Positions 42,729-52,033 of a stretch of 53,444 nt of DNA are shown here, in pieces. Position 1 is the stretch's first letter; every line of letters starts with the position of its first letter. The notes under the pieces were generated by a model. That model saw nothing but the letters and a program-made list of their open reading frames with translations. It ran no database searches and was not told where the DNA came from. Origin of the DNA: Serratia microhaemolytica (GTDB lineage: Bacteria > Pseudomonadota > Gammaproteobacteria > Enterobacterales > Enterobacteriaceae); the NCBI RefSeq assembly GCF_004011885.1, contig NZ_SBEF01000025.1:1-53444 (forward strand), in the 5' to 3' direction. The translations under genes were made by a program, and so were the position numbers.

Positions 42729-43490
42729 ATGAAGATACTATTAAGCAATGATGATGGTGTCAGTGCCCCAGGCATTCAGGTATTGGCACAGGCACTACGC
42801 CAATTTGCCTCCGTACAGGTAGTGGCACCTGATCGTGACCGTAGCGGATCGTCAAATGCAATGACGCTCGAATCACCACTGCGTGCGCAAACACTCCCTA
42901 ATGGCGACATCGTTGTGCCACGCGGAACACCGACTGATTGTGTCTACCTTGGCGTCAATATGCTGATGCAGCCCGGCCCCGATATCGTGGTATCAGGCAT
43001 CAATGCAGGGGCAAATCTGGGCGATGATGTGATCTATTCGGGTACTGTTGCCGCAGCAATGGAAGGGCGTCACCTCGGCCTACCGGCGCTTGCCGTATCA
43101 CTACATGGCACTGAGCATTATCAGACCGCCGCCACCATCACCAGCCACCTACTGCGCACACTGCTGGTTGAACCGTTACGTATCGATAAAATTCTCAATA
43201 TCAACGTGCCGGATCTACCACTGAACCAGATTAAAGGGATACGTGTAACACGCTGTGGTAGCCGTCATCCTGCTGATCAAGTGATCCGCCAACAAGATCC
43301 TCGCGGTCGCACGCTATACTGGATCGGACCGCTGGGAGAAAAGTCGGATGCAGGCCCTGACACCGACTTCGCCGCTATTGAGCAAGGTTACGTCTCGATC
43401 ACGCCGCTACAGGTAGACATGACAGCCTATCGCGCACGTGATGAACTTAATGCATGGCTAACCCGCACCGAGGTTAGCAGCAGATGGTAA
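42729..43490 (+). CDS. surE: 5'/3'-nucleotidase SurE
   Basis: SurE is a stationary-phase survival phosphatase acting on nucleoside monophosphates and short polyphosphate. The 253-residue protein begins [16 protein letters not shown] (metal-binding Asp8, Asp9) and has [41 protein letters not shown]. Its stop overlaps pcm by seven bases. The gene normally overlaps truD upstream; here luxS lies upstream instead. Confidence 0.97.
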   Translation: MKILLSNDDGVSAPGIQVLAQALRQFASVQVVAPDRDRSGSSNAMTLESPLRAQTLPNGDIVVPRGTPTDCVYLGVNMLMQPGPDIVVSGINAGANLGDDVIYSGTVAAAMEGRHLGLPALAVSLHGTEHYQTAATITSHLLRTLLVEPLRIDKILNINVPDLPLNQIKGIRVTRCGSRHPADQVIRQQDPRGRTLYWIGPLGEKSDAGPDTDFAAIEQGYVSITPLQVDMTAYRARDELNAWLTRTEVSSRW

Positions 43491-44110
43491 ACAAACGGGT
43501 ACAAACCTTACTGGCTCAACTACGCCAGCAGGGGATTAAGGATCAACGGCTGTTAAAAGCGATTGCAAGCGTACCGCGTGAACGCTTCGTCGATGAGGCA
43601 TTAGCACACAAAGCCTATGAAAATACTGCCCTACCGATTGGTTTAGGGCAGACCATCTCACAGCCTTATGTTGTGGCAAAAATGACCGAACTATTGCAGT
43701 TACAACCCGACTCACGTGTGTTAGAGATTGGTACTGGCTCAGGCTACCAGACAGCGATCTTGGCTCATCTGGTACACCATGTTTGCTCAGTCGAGAGAAT
43801 CAAGGCGTTACAGTGGCAAGCCAAGCGTCGACTTAAGCTGCTTGATCTACATAACATTTCAACCCGTCATGGCGATGGCTGGCTCGGTTGGCCGTCACGA
43901 GGGCCGTTTGATGCCATCATCGTTACTGCGGCACCACCATCCATTCCACCGGCGCTACTACAGCAATTAGATGACAACGGCATTCTAGTCGCGCCCGTGG
44001 GCGAAGAAGCACAACAACTACAGCGTATTCAGCGCCGAGACAACGATTTTATCGTTGATACCATTGAAGCGGTCAGATTTGTACCGTTAGTAAAAGGCGA
44101 TTTAGCCTAA
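43484..44110 (+). CDS. pcm: Protein-L-isoaspartate O-methyltransferase
   Basis: Pcm methylates isoaspartyl residues so that aged proteins can be repaired. The 208-residue SAM-dependent methyltransferase shows [37 protein letters not shown] and the SAM loop [16 protein letters not shown], then [19 protein letters not shown]. It forms the classic surE-pcm-nlpD-rpoS stationary-phase series. Confidence 0.98.
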   Translation: MVNKRVQTLLAQLRQQGIKDQRLLKAIASVPRERFVDEALAHKAYENTALPIGLGQTISQPYVVAKMTELLQLQPDSRVLEIGTGSGYQTAILAHLVHHVCSVERIKALQWQAKRRLKLLDLHNISTRHGDGWLGWPSRGPFDAIIVTAAPPSIPPALLQQLDDNGILVAPVGEEAQQLQRIQRRDNDFIVDTIEAVRFVPLVKGDLA

Positions 44111-44180
44111 AACCAGTGAGAACAAGAGGCACAACGATGCCAAGAACATTATTTATACCAATAACTGTCATGGGGGAAAT

Positions 44181-45164
44181 ATGCGCACGGTAAGCCCAAT
44201 GATTATTTTACGCCGAGCTACACTATATACGGTGTTGATCCTCTCTCTGGTTGGCTGTTCACAACCGGAGCCCACTCCAGCACCGATCAGCAGCGTTGGT
44301 CAGCATTTGACAAAGGAACAGCAGGATCGCATCGTCTATAATCGTAGTTATGATGCCATTCCGAAGGGAAGCTACAACGGCGAAAGCTATCGGGTGCAAC
44401 ATGGTGACACACTGTTTTATATCGCCTGGATCAGCGGTAACGACTTCCGCGAACTGGCGCAGCGCAATAATATCTCGCCACCCTATCAGCTACAGGTAGG
44501 ACAAACAATTAAGTTGTCTAATGATTACACTGCAGGCAGCCAGGCGAAACAGGGCAGTGTAATCACCGCTAGCGACGGCCTACCTCGGCCACCATCCGCT
44601 AGCCAGATGCAAGGTTCAACGGTTGATAATCGATCAGCTAACACGTATCATGATGGCGCTCGAGGCAAGCCACTCCAAGCTTCAACTCCTGTTGTAGCAG
44701 GTTCAGCTGCGGCCCCCATTACCGCGCCGAAGGCGGTGCCATCAGTCAGTAAAACTGCCAATAGTCAACCAGCGGCAAGCAACAATGCGCCGGTAAAAGG
44801 CTGGAAATGGCCAACTAATGGCAAAGTAATCGATAATTTTTCCTTATCTGAAGGAGGGAATAAGGGTATCGATATTGCAGGTTCCCGTGGACAGGCTATT
44901 TTTGCGACCGCTGATGGTCGGGTCGTCTACGCCGGCAATGCTTTACGGGGTTACGGTAACTTAATAATTATCAAACACAATGATGATTACCTAAGCGCCT
45001 ACGCCCACAATGAGACCATGCTGGTTCGGGAACAACAGGATGTGAAAGCAGGACAGAAAATAGCAACAATGGGAAACACCGGAACCAGTTCAACACGCTT
45101 GCACTTTGAAATTCGTTACAAGGGAAAATCCGTAAATCCGCTGCGTTACCTTCCGCAGCGATAG
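44181..45164 (+). CDS. nlpD: Lipoprotein NlpD, activator of amidase AmiC
   Basis: NlpD is an outer-membrane lipoprotein that activates AmiC to split septal peptidoglycan. The 327-residue protein has a lipobox LVGC (Cys26), a LysM domain ([29 protein letters not shown], about 68-112), a Ser/Pro/Ala-rich linker and a C-terminal LytM domain ([26 protein letters not shown] to [17 protein letters not shown]). It is shorter than E. coli NlpD (379) because of a shorter linker. In relatives the main rpoS promoter lies inside this gene. Confidence 0.97.
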   Translation: MRTVSPMIILRRATLYTVLILSLVGCSQPEPTPAPISSVGQHLTKEQQDRIVYNRSYDAIPKGSYNGESYRVQHGDTLFYIAWISGNDFRELAQRNNISPPYQLQVGQTIKLSNDYTAGSQAKQGSVITASDGLPRPPSASQMQGSTVDNRSANTYHDGARGKPLQASTPVVAGSAAAPITAPKAVPSVSKTANSQPAASNNAPVKGWKWPTNGKVIDNFSLSEGGNKGIDIAGSRGQAIFATADGRVVYAGNALRGYGNLIIIKHNDDYLSAYAHNETMLVREQQDVKAGQKIATMGNTGTSSTRLHFEIRYKGKSVNPLRYLPQR

Positions 45165-45218
45165 ATTGGGTGGAATGCGTTGTATTCTGCTCGCGATATC
45201 ACGGGTAGGAGCCGTTTT

Positions 45219-46217
45219 ATGAGCCAAAATGCGCTGAGAGTTAACGAGTTACATGATGATGCAGATTTCGCTGAAAACGTTACGGAGGCCGAGTCATTCG
45301 ACGAGCATGTGCTGATCACAGAAGAGGATAGTGAGAATGATTTGGCAGAAGAAGATCTCTTGCCTCAAGGTGTTAGTCAACGCGTATTGGATGCAACACA
45401 ACTCTATCTAGGCGAAATCGGTTACTCCCCTCTGCTCACCGCAGAGGAAGAGGTCTATTTTGCCCGGCGAGCACTGCGTGGCGATTTGCCATCTCGCCGC
45501 CGAATGATAGAGAGTAACCTGAGGTTAGTGGTAAAAATTGCCCGACGTTATGGTAACAGAGGTCTGGCGCTATTGGATCTTATTGAGGAGGGTAATCTTG
45601 GCTTAATTCGCGCCGTGGAAAAGTTTGATCCCGAGCGCGGTTTCCGTTTTTCCACTTATGCAACTTGGTGGATACGTCAAACGATTGAACGGGCGATCAT
45701 GAATCAAACCCGCACAATCCGCTTACCAATTCATATTGTTAAAGAACTGAATGTGTATTTACGCACAGCACGCGAACTCTCTCATAAGCTGGATCATGAA
45801 CCCAGTGCAGAAGAGATTGCGGAACAACTGGACAAACCGGTTGATGACGTAAGTCGTATGCTACGCCTGAATGAACGTATCTCTTCGGTCGATACTCCAT
45901 TAAGCGGTGACTCCGAGAAAGCGCTGTTGGATATTTTGGCTGACGAGAAAGACAATGGTCCCGAAGACACTACGCAACACGATGATATGAAACATAGCAT
46001 CGTCAAATGGTTGTTCGAATTAAATGTCAAACAGCGCGAAGTGTTAGCTCGTCGTTTTGGTCTATTGGGTTACGAAGCAGCAACATTGGAGGATGTCGGC
46101 CGTGAAATCGGTCTGACGCGTGAACGCGTGCGTCAGATCCAGGTTGAAGGGTTACGCCGCCTGCGTGAAATTATGCAGATGCAAGGGCTAAATCTCGAAG
46201 CTCTATTCCGCCAATAG
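45219..46217 (+). CDS. rpoS: RNA polymerase sigma factor RpoS
   Basis: RpoS directs stationary-phase and general stress transcription. Start ATG 45219 ([17 protein letters not shown]) follows TAGGAG, giving 332 residues (E. coli 330); the upstream in-frame ATG at 45180 is less likely. Region 1.2 ([17 protein letters not shown]), region 2 ([21 protein letters not shown] and [17 protein letters not shown]), region 3 and region 4 ([17 protein letters not shown]) are intact. The gene is undamaged, unlike rpoS in many strongly reduced symbionts. mutS does not follow. Confidence 0.98.
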   Translation: MSQNALRVNELHDDADFAENVTEAESFDEHVLITEEDSENDLAEEDLLPQGVSQRVLDATQLYLGEIGYSPLLTAEEEVYFARRALRGDLPSRRRMIESNLRLVVKIARRYGNRGLALLDLIEEGNLGLIRAVEKFDPERGFRFSTYATWWIRQTIERAIMNQTRTIRLPIHIVKELNVYLRTARELSHKLDHEPSAEEIAEQLDKPVDDVSRMLRLNERISSVDTPLSGDSEKALLDILADEKDNGPEDTTQHDDMKHSIVKWLFELNVKQREVLARRFGLLGYEAATLEDVGREIGLTRERVRQIQVEGLRRLREIMQMQGLNLEALFRQ

Positions 46218-46233
46218 TGTACTTTGCAACACA

Positions 46234-46266
46234 AAACCGGTGAGTAACCTGCTCACCGGTTTTTTT
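46234..46266 (+). terminator. rpoS terminator
   Basis: AAACCGGTGAG and CTCACCGGTTT form an eleven-pair stem with a seven-base loop, followed by a T run. Confidence 0.92.
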
Positions 46267-46326
46267 CATCCGCGCCTGCTGAACAACCTAATACCGCTCA
46301 ACACACGGCATAACAGCACAAAAAAC

Positions 46327-47577
46327 TCATTGATATACCGGTAATACATTTAGCTTAGCCAAAATATGTGCTGCCGCATTAACCAAGCCAAATAACACCA
46401 CCACCACAATCAGTGGCGTTCCACCCCAAACCCGATAGTGTGGGCTACCAAAACGCTTACGTGAAGCATGAGCCAGCAATGCCGGAACAATCACCGCCCA
46501 AACGGTAGCGGCCAAACCCGCAAAACCGATAGCATGAATAAAACCATTCGGGTAGAGCAGACCGCCAATCATCGGTGGCAGGAAGGTGATCAACGCTGTT
46601 TTGAAACGACCAACAGGGCTATCATCGATGTTCAAGAGATCCGCAAGATAATCGAACAACCCCAGTGTGACACCCAAAAATGAACTGGCAACTGCAAAAT
46701 TGGAGAAAATGGTCAACATCAAGTCAAGTGATGCACTGTTCAGAACCGAGCCTAATGCTGCAACCAGCACATCAATATTACCGCCCTGTTCTGCGATAGG
46801 GATAAAATCTGGACGTGCAATATTGCCCATTGTGCTCACTAACCAGATGATATAAAGCACCAATGCCATCAAGGTACCCAACAGCAAACAGCTACGGATC
46901 CGCTTAGGATCTTTACCATAGTACTTCATCAAACTAGGCACATTGCCGTGATAACCAAACGACGTTAGACAAAACGGCAATGCCATCAGTAAGTAGGGCA
47001 GATAGCTCGGATTGCTCTCATTAAGATTGAAGAGTTTTACCGGCTCCACATGACCCAACAAACCACCAAACGTCATAAAAAAAGTGAGAACCTTAGCACC
47101 GAGCACAATGGTGGTCATCCGGCTGACAGCTTTGGTGCTCAACCAGACAATAAACGCCACCATCAAGGCAAACAGCGTACCACCAAGACCTGGCGAGAAA
47201 TCGACGCCCATTTTGCCCAAAGTGTGGTGGATCACCGCTCCGCTACCAGAAATATAGGCGTAAGTTAGGATATAAAGCACAAAGGCAACCGTAATACCGT
47301 TCAGTATATTCCAACCGTTACCGAGCAAATCTTTGGTAATCGTGGAAAAACTGGCACCAATACGGTAATTGAGATTAGCCTCCAGCAACATCAGGCCAGA
47401 ATGCAGCATACAGAACCAGGTGAAAATCAGTGCTGCAAGTGCCCAGTAAAACCAGACACCCGCCATCACCACGGGCAGGGAAAACATACCAGCACCAAAA
47501 ATAGTGCCACCAATAATCATCGCACCACCGAGCAGAGAGGGGTTTTTTGCCGGGTGTTGAGAATGTGGATCAGCCAT
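46327..47577 (-). CDS. mtr: Tryptophan-specific permease Mtr
   Basis: Mtr is a proton-coupled, high-affinity tryptophan (and indole) importer of the aromatic amino acid permease family. The 416-residue protein (E. coli 414) has about eleven TM segments and reads nearly as E. coli Mtr: [84 protein letters not shown] and the C-terminus LNVLPVYQ. Similarity is clearly greater than to TyrP or TnaB. It is convergent with rpoS. A TrpR-like operator lies about 240 bases upstream. Confidence 0.94.
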   Translation of the reverse strand: MADPHSQHPAKNPSLLGGAMIIGGTIFGAGMFSLPVVMAGVWFYWALAALIFTWFCMLHSGLMLLEANLNYRIGASFSTITKDLLGNGWNILNGITVAFVLYILTYAYISGSGAVIHHTLGKMGVDFSPGLGGTLFALMVAFIVWLSTKAVSRMTTIVLGAKVLTFFMTFGGLLGHVEPVKLFNLNESNPSYLPYLLMALPFCLTSFGYHGNVPSLMKYYGKDPKRIRSCLLLGTLMALVLYIIWLVSTMGNIARPDFIPIAEQGGNIDVLVAALGSVLNSASLDLMLTIFSNFAVASSFLGVTLGLFDYLADLLNIDDSPVGRFKTALITFLPPMIGGLLYPNGFIHAIGFAGLAATVWAVIVPALLAHASRKRFGSPHYRVWGGTPLIVVVVLFGLVNAAAHILAKLNVLPVYQ

Positions 47578-47812
47578 CAGTGAAATCTCCTCGCTTAGCT
47601 GGCCTTCAGAATAGTGAATTTTTTACTTACTGTGCAGAGAGTACGCTTGCATCAAGGTACTGGCAGCCATCAATTCACTGCAATTAACCGCCATTGTCTC
47701 TCCATGACTACACAGATTGTTCTGTCATCGTCCGCAGAGTCACTGAGCAAACCGTTCTCATCTGAGGTTGATTGCTCCACCGTCAACATCGGCGGACAGT
47801 GAGCGAGAATAT

Positions 47813-47829
47813 CACCAAACTAGTACATT
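47813..47829 (-). promoter_or_regulatory. Candidate TrpR operator upstream of mtr
   Basis: On the minus strand AATGTACTAGTTTGGTG contains the GTACTAGTT half-site of the Trp repressor consensus and resembles the E. coli mtr operator as I recall it. The distance to the mtr start (about 240 bases) is long. The rest of the gap 47578-48085 holds no gene; a TATATT at 48052 could be a -10 for yjfI but has no good -35. Confidence 0.45.
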
Positions 47830-48085
47830 ACCAGCATTATTTATCCGCGCCTTGATCTGCTTGATGGCATAGCTCAACCGATGTCGATAAAATCACCAAT
47901 CACCACTCAAGCTGGGTAAAAAACGCCACGCCACCGGTGCGTCAAATTGGCGGAATAGCGTCTGCTATCCCAAGAAAAAAATTGATATTACAGCTGTATA
48001 TTGAATCCTATAGCTTAAGTTGATAACATCCGGAAACAACTTAACGTGTGTTATATTTTTTCAATAATGAACAAGGAAAGCATGT

Positions 48086-48493
48086 ATGCAGTGGACTCCA
48101 TCAGCACTCGCCAGCGCACTACGCAACAGTGCCGATTTAAACATCAGTATTGAGAATAACGAATCATCATTTGTCATTACCATGCACGATCATGGTGACC
48201 TAAAAATTAATGTACTACTCACCTCGCGCCAAATTATCCTCGAAACATTTATTTGCCCACTGGACAGCATTCAGGATCAGGCAACATTTAACCTGTTTCT
48301 ACTGCGCAACCAAAAACTACTACCACTCTCCTCTGTCGGGATCTGTCGCCTACAACAGCAAGAGTATTACATCGCGTTTGGTGCGCTGTCTCTCGGCTCC
48401 AGCTTGGAAGATATCGTGCTGGAACTGACAACCCTGGTAGAGAACGCGTTGGATATTGCCGAAATCACGCAAGAATATATGCAAGCACAATAA
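48086..48493 (+). CDS. yjfI: YjfI family protein (DUF2170)
   Basis: This 135-residue, acidic, probably cytoplasmic protein begins MQWTPSALASALRNSADLNI after AAGGAAAG and matches E. coli YjfI in length and pattern (LLTSRQIILETFICPLDSI, FNLFLLRNQKLLPLSSVG). Molecular function is unknown. It is the first gene of a seven-gene operon and always travels with a PspA-family gene, so it may regulate or bind that protein; that role is inferred. Confidence 0.85.
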   Translation: MQWTPSALASALRNSADLNISIENNESSFVITMHDHGDLKINVLLTSRQIILETFICPLDSIQDQATFNLFLLRNQKLLPLSSVGICRLQQQEYYIAFGALSLGSSLEDIVLELTTLVENALDIAEITQEYMQAQ

Positions 48494-48505
48494 GGAGCGA
48501 TTCTG

Positions 48506-49201
48506 ATGGGAATTTTAAAAAATCTATTTACGCTGAGCAAATCATGGGTCGCCCAGATCGATGAAACAATCGAAGAAACACGCGGGGTACAATTGCTAGA
48601 GCAACACATTCGCGACGCCAAAAACGAACTCAACAATGCGGCAAAATCACGCGTTGATCTGTTAGCCCGAGTGCAACTGAGCCGTAATAAATTGAAAGAT
48701 CTTAATGAACGCAAATCCAGCCTTGAAGCACGCGCACTGGAAGCAATCAGTAAAAATGTTGATGCGGCCTTGCTCAATGAAGTCGCAGAAGGCATTGCCC
48801 GGCTGGAAAATAATATTGCTGCCGAAGAAGCAGTGCTTGCCAACCTAGAAACATCACGCGATGCCATTGAAAAAGCAGTGACCTCAACCACGCAACGTAT
48901 TGAGCAGTTTGAACAACAACTTGAAGTAGTAAAAGCCACCGAAGCAATGCAGCGCGCACAACAAGCCGTCACCGTTTCAACCGTAGGCGCAGCGTCTAAT
49001 GTGTCAACTGCTGCAGAATCGCTCAAACGTATTCAGCAACGCCAGGTCGAGCGTCAGGCAAGGTTGAATGCCGCGATTGAACTGGAAAAAACAGAAGTCT
49101 CTGGATTGGATGACAAACTGGCACAAGCGGGTATTGGTGGACCGAACAAAAGCTCAGCACAAGACGTGTTAGCCAGGTTACAGCGTCAACAAAGTAAATA
49201 G
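48506..49201 (+). CDS. yjfJ: PspA/IM30 family membrane-remodelling protein YjfJ
   Basis: The 231-residue protein is almost entirely alpha-helical coiled coil, with the family layout: N-terminal amphipathic segment (MGILKNLFTLSKSWVAQIDE), then HIRDAKNELNNAAKSRVDLLARV and further heptad-rich helices. It resembles PspA/Vipp1 ESCRT-III-like proteins that coat damaged inner membranes and preserve the proton-motive force. It has a Gln/Lys-rich tail (DVLARLQRQQSK). It starts 12 bases behind yjfI. The usual PspF/pspBC partners are not present here. Confidence 0.88.
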   Translation: MGILKNLFTLSKSWVAQIDETIEETRGVQLLEQHIRDAKNELNNAAKSRVDLLARVQLSRNKLKDLNERKSSLEARALEAISKNVDAALLNEVAEGIARLENNIAAEEAVLANLETSRDAIEKAVTSTTQRIEQFEQQLEVVKATEAMQRAQQAVTVSTVGAASNVSTAAESLKRIQQRQVERQARLNAAIELEKTEVSGLDDKLAQAGIGGPNKSSAQDVLARLQRQQSK

Positions 49202-49203
49202 CG

Positions 49204-50274
49204 ATGTTATTTATCTGGGTAGTCAAAGCCTGTCAGCGTCACCTGACACGGCTAACTTGGCCTGCTTTAGCCAGCCTGTTTGTTGGGCAATATCTGTTCT
49301 GCTACCTCGTGCTCAGTGCAGCAGGTGAAAGCCAGTTAGTCGGTCGCATCAGCGACTTTGTTTACTACTGTTCGGTGATTGGCTCGACGGTCGGATTTGG
49401 TGATCTCAGCCCACAAACTGCCATAGGGCGGTTATTTACCGCCTTTTGGCAAATCCCAGTCAGTGTTGGCCTATTTGGTGCCCTGATGGGAAAAGTGATT
49501 GCCCTAGTACAGGGAATGTTAGCTAAAGGTATGACAGGTATGGGAAATTATAGCCATTTACACAACCACATGCTGGTGTTCGGTTGGCGTGGACTACAAA
49601 CAGAAAAAATGATCTCACTGCTACTGTACGACACTCAGCGCGCATTTGAACGGGTGTTATTGTGTGAATGGCAGGAGATGCAACACCCGCTACCCGGCAA
49701 CAACTGGGTTGATTTTCTACGCATCAGTAATGTTAACGATCCGGCTGAACATCGCCGTATGGCATTATCCAGTTGCCAGAGCATCATTATTTTCGCCCGT
49801 ACTGACGAGCAAACATTTACTGCCGCACTTTCGTTAGCCAAACACACTCCGGCCAACTGCCATATTGTCGCCTATCTGGAAGATGAGCGTTATGCCAGCC
49901 TACTGGAAGTACACTGCCCACATATCGAAGTTGTGCGCAACCTCTCGGCAGAGCAATTATCACGCTCAATTCAAGATCCTGGTTCTTCGCAATCCGTCGC
50001 CTCAATCATCAACCCAACGCTGGGTGATACCGGTTATGCCTTACAACTGCCGCAGAATATCAGCAGTTTGCAGTATGGCGCGCTGATGCGCTACATGAAG
50101 CTATACCACGACGCTACGGTGGTAGGCATTAGTCACCATAAAAATGGTCGAGGTATGGAATTGAACCCAGTGATCAACACCGAAGTGCATGGTGGCATGT
50201 GGCTGCATCTGATCGGCAATAGCCGCATTCTGCCTGAAGAAATCGCTTGGCATGAAATAAAGGTAGCGCTATGA
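49204..50274 (+). CDS. Two-TM potassium channel with RCK-like (TrkA-N) domain
   Basis: This 356-residue protein has two TM segments (about 18-40 and 74-98) flanking a pore loop with selectivity filter STVGFGDLSP (TVGFGD at residues 62-67), the hallmark of K+ channels. A cytoplasmic Rossmann-like RCK domain follows (HMLVFGWRGLQTEKMISLLL; a partly degenerate GxG pattern), with HIVAYLEDERYASLLE and a C-terminal regulatory region. It starts two bases after yjfJ and overlaps yjfK by four, so it is an integral part of the operon. E. coli K-12 lacks it in yjfIJKLMC. A K+ flux role in membrane stress is inference. Confidence 0.85.
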   Translation: MLFIWVVKACQRHLTRLTWPALASLFVGQYLFCYLVLSAAGESQLVGRISDFVYYCSVIGSTVGFGDLSPQTAIGRLFTAFWQIPVSVGLFGALMGKVIALVQGMLAKGMTGMGNYSHLHNHMLVFGWRGLQTEKMISLLLYDTQRAFERVLLCEWQEMQHPLPGNNWVDFLRISNVNDPAEHRRMALSSCQSIIIFARTDEQTFTAALSLAKHTPANCHIVAYLEDERYASLLEVHCPHIEVVRNLSAEQLSRSIQDPGSSQSVASIINPTLGDTGYALQLPQNISSLQYGALMRYMKLYHDATVVGISHHKNGRGMELNPVINTEVHGGMWLHLIGNSRILPEEIAWHEIKVAL

Positions 50275-50969
50275 AACAGATTTTCGGATTTTTGCGCCAG
50301 ATAGTTGGTGAAATTTCTGACCGCTCGAAAACATCCTCCAGCGCGATAAACTCAACCAACCCACGTGGACCACTAGGCCTACATTTGAGTGCAGGATTCA
50401 CACTGGATACGTTGGAGTTTCGTCTACTCAACGAACAGTTATTACTGAAGTTACCAGGTGAACAATTCATTATTGCCGCAGTTGGTGAAATCGATCTTGG
50501 CAACGGTAGCCGCATTTTTCGTTATTACACTACTGGCGATGAATTCCTGCAGATTAATACCACCGGTGGCTCAGAGATCAATGATATTGAAGATATCAAA
50601 CTGTTCATCTATCAAGATAGCTCAGCGATTAGCCAGGAAAAAAACTGGCTTGCCACCATCGCCCCATCATCGATCGGCACAGAGACACTCCGCTGGCAAC
50701 AACAGCGTTGGCAACGCATGTTTAATCGTGACGAAGCAGGTTCGATTGAACCGATCTACATGCTAGAAACAGTGATCAATCAGGATAATGAACAATGGGA
50801 AGTTCACAATTTCACCATGGGTTATCAACGTCGGATTGTTGATGAAACCTACGAATATCTTTTATTAAATGGAGAAGAGACATTCAATCAACGCGACGAA
50901 CCGGAATGGCTCTTTTCACGCGCACTGGGGGTTGATATCCCATTAGGTTCAATCAACGTCATCGCTTAA
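50271..50969 (+). CDS. yjfK: YjfK family protein (DUF2491)
   Basis: This 232-residue soluble protein matches the YjfK family: LEFRLLNEQLLLKLPGEQFIIAAVGEIDLGNGSRIFRYYTTGDEFLQI and later FTMGYQRRIVDETYEYLL. It has no signal peptide, no TM segment and no recognised catalytic motif. It starts inside the channel stop codon (ATGA overlap), pointing to coupled translation. Function is unknown. Confidence 0.82.
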   Translation: MKQIFGFLRQIVGEISDRSKTSSSAINSTNPRGPLGLHLSAGFTLDTLEFRLLNEQLLLKLPGEQFIIAAVGEIDLGNGSRIFRYYTTGDEFLQINTTGGSEINDIEDIKLFIYQDSSAISQEKNWLATIAPSSIGTETLRWQQQRWQRMFNRDEAGSIEPIYMLETVINQDNEQWEVHNFTMGYQRRIVDETYEYLLLNGEETFNQRDEPEWLFSRALGVDIPLGSINVIA

Positions 50970-50987
50970 CCTTAGAGAAAAAAGACA

Positions 50988-51386
50988 ATGCATATCTTTA
51001 ATTCATTACTTGCTTTTGGCGCCTATTTCTTTATCGGTGTGACAATGGTCGTGCTATTTCTGATCATTTACTCCAAAGTCACCCCGCATAATGAGTGGCG
51101 ATTAATCCAGGATAACAATGTTGCAGCGGCACTGGCATTTAGTGGCACCCTACTCGGCTACGTGATCCCGTTATCCAGTGCGGCAATTAACTCGGTCAGC
51201 ATTCCTGACTATTTTGCTTGGGGTGGTATTGCACTGGTAGTACAACTGTTAATTTACGGCTGTGTACGCCTCTACATGCCCTCACTGAGTGAAAAAATCG
51301 TTAACCGTAATATTGCTGCAGGTCTGTTTATGGGAGCAGCCGCATTGGGTGGGGGCATTTTCAACGCAGGCTGCATGACATGGTAA
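50988..51386 (+). CDS. yjfL: YjfL inner-membrane protein (DUF350)
   Basis: This 132-residue protein has four predicted TM segments (FNSLLAFGAYFFIGVTMVVLFLIIYS first, GLFMGAAALGGGIFNAGCM last), the DUF350 arrangement of two duplicated hairpins. DUF350 proteins recur next to PspA and ATP-grasp (GSPS) genes in many bacteria; their activity is unknown. It ends overlapping yjfM by seven bases. Confidence 0.86.
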   Translation: MHIFNSLLAFGAYFFIGVTMVVLFLIIYSKVTPHNEWRLIQDNNVAAALAFSGTLLGYVIPLSSAAINSVSIPDYFAWGGIALVVQLLIYGCVRLYMPSLSEKIVNRNIAAGLFMGAAALGGGIFNAGCMTW

Positions 51387-52030
51387 AACAGCACAACAAA
51401 GCCCGACCACGCAATCGCGCCAAGCGCTTTACCACATCCCCGCAAAGCATGAACAACACCCCGGAGCCGACGCAACGACGCTATGCGGGGAAATACCTGA
51501 CCCTAGCGCTGATGGGTGGAGCACTGTTTCTGGCCCTAAAAGGTTGCAATAACAACAAAAGTGGAGAAGTCTTCTATCAATCACTAGAAGATTGCGTTAA
51601 CGACAACAATAGCTTCGATGTCTGCAACACGGCTAAAACCGAAGCAATGAAAAACTTTCAGCAGCAACTGCCCCAGTCAATGAACTGGGAACAGTGCTAC
51701 AAACAGTTCGCTAACTGCCAATTCAACAGTACATCGCAGAGCTGGATGCCGGTCATGGCAGGTTTCCTACTTGCCAAAGCCACCAGTAGAGACCGGGATA
51801 GCCATTACACCTACAGCAGCGGTGTTACAACCTACTCACGTCCAGTATGGCAAACTCCGCACGGCGACTATGAAACCACGAGAGCTTCACGTACTGAAAG
51901 AACCGCCAGCCGAGTAGAGAGTGTTACCGGCCGTTCTCAGCAAGCCAGTGCACGTACTGAAAAAGCACCTACAGTTGCCCGTGGTGGCTATGGTCGCTCA
52001 TCGAGTGTACGCGGATCGTGGGGAGGCTGA
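51380..52030 (+). CDS. yjfM: YjfM family protein (DUF1190)
   Basis: The 216-residue protein starts with a basic segment, then a hydrophobic stretch (YLTLALMGGALFLALKGC) that is either a membrane anchor or a lipoprotein signal, followed by Cys-containing DUF1190 sequence (YQSLEDCVNDNNSFDVCNTAK, YKQFANCQF) and a Ser/Arg/Thr-rich, Gly-rich tail (VARGGYGRSSSVRGSWGG). Four Cys could form disulfides in the periplasm. Function is unknown; it always pairs with the YjfC ATP-grasp protein. Starting at MNNTPEP (51450) is possible. Confidence 0.83.
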   Translation: MVKQHNKARPRNRAKRFTTSPQSMNNTPEPTQRRYAGKYLTLALMGGALFLALKGCNNNKSGEVFYQSLEDCVNDNNSFDVCNTAKTEAMKNFQQQLPQSMNWEQCYKQFANCQFNSTSQSWMPVMAGFLLAKATSRDRDSHYTYSSGVTTYSRPVWQTPHGDYETTRASRTERTASRVESVTGRSQQASARTEKAPTVARGGYGRSSSVRGSWGG

Positions 52031-52033
52031 ACC

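Noticed and set aside
48367-49026. 219-codon Ser/Ala/Cys-rich frame opposite yjfJ
   Set aside because: It is the antisense shadow of a coiled-coil gene; low-complexity composition and no ribosome site.
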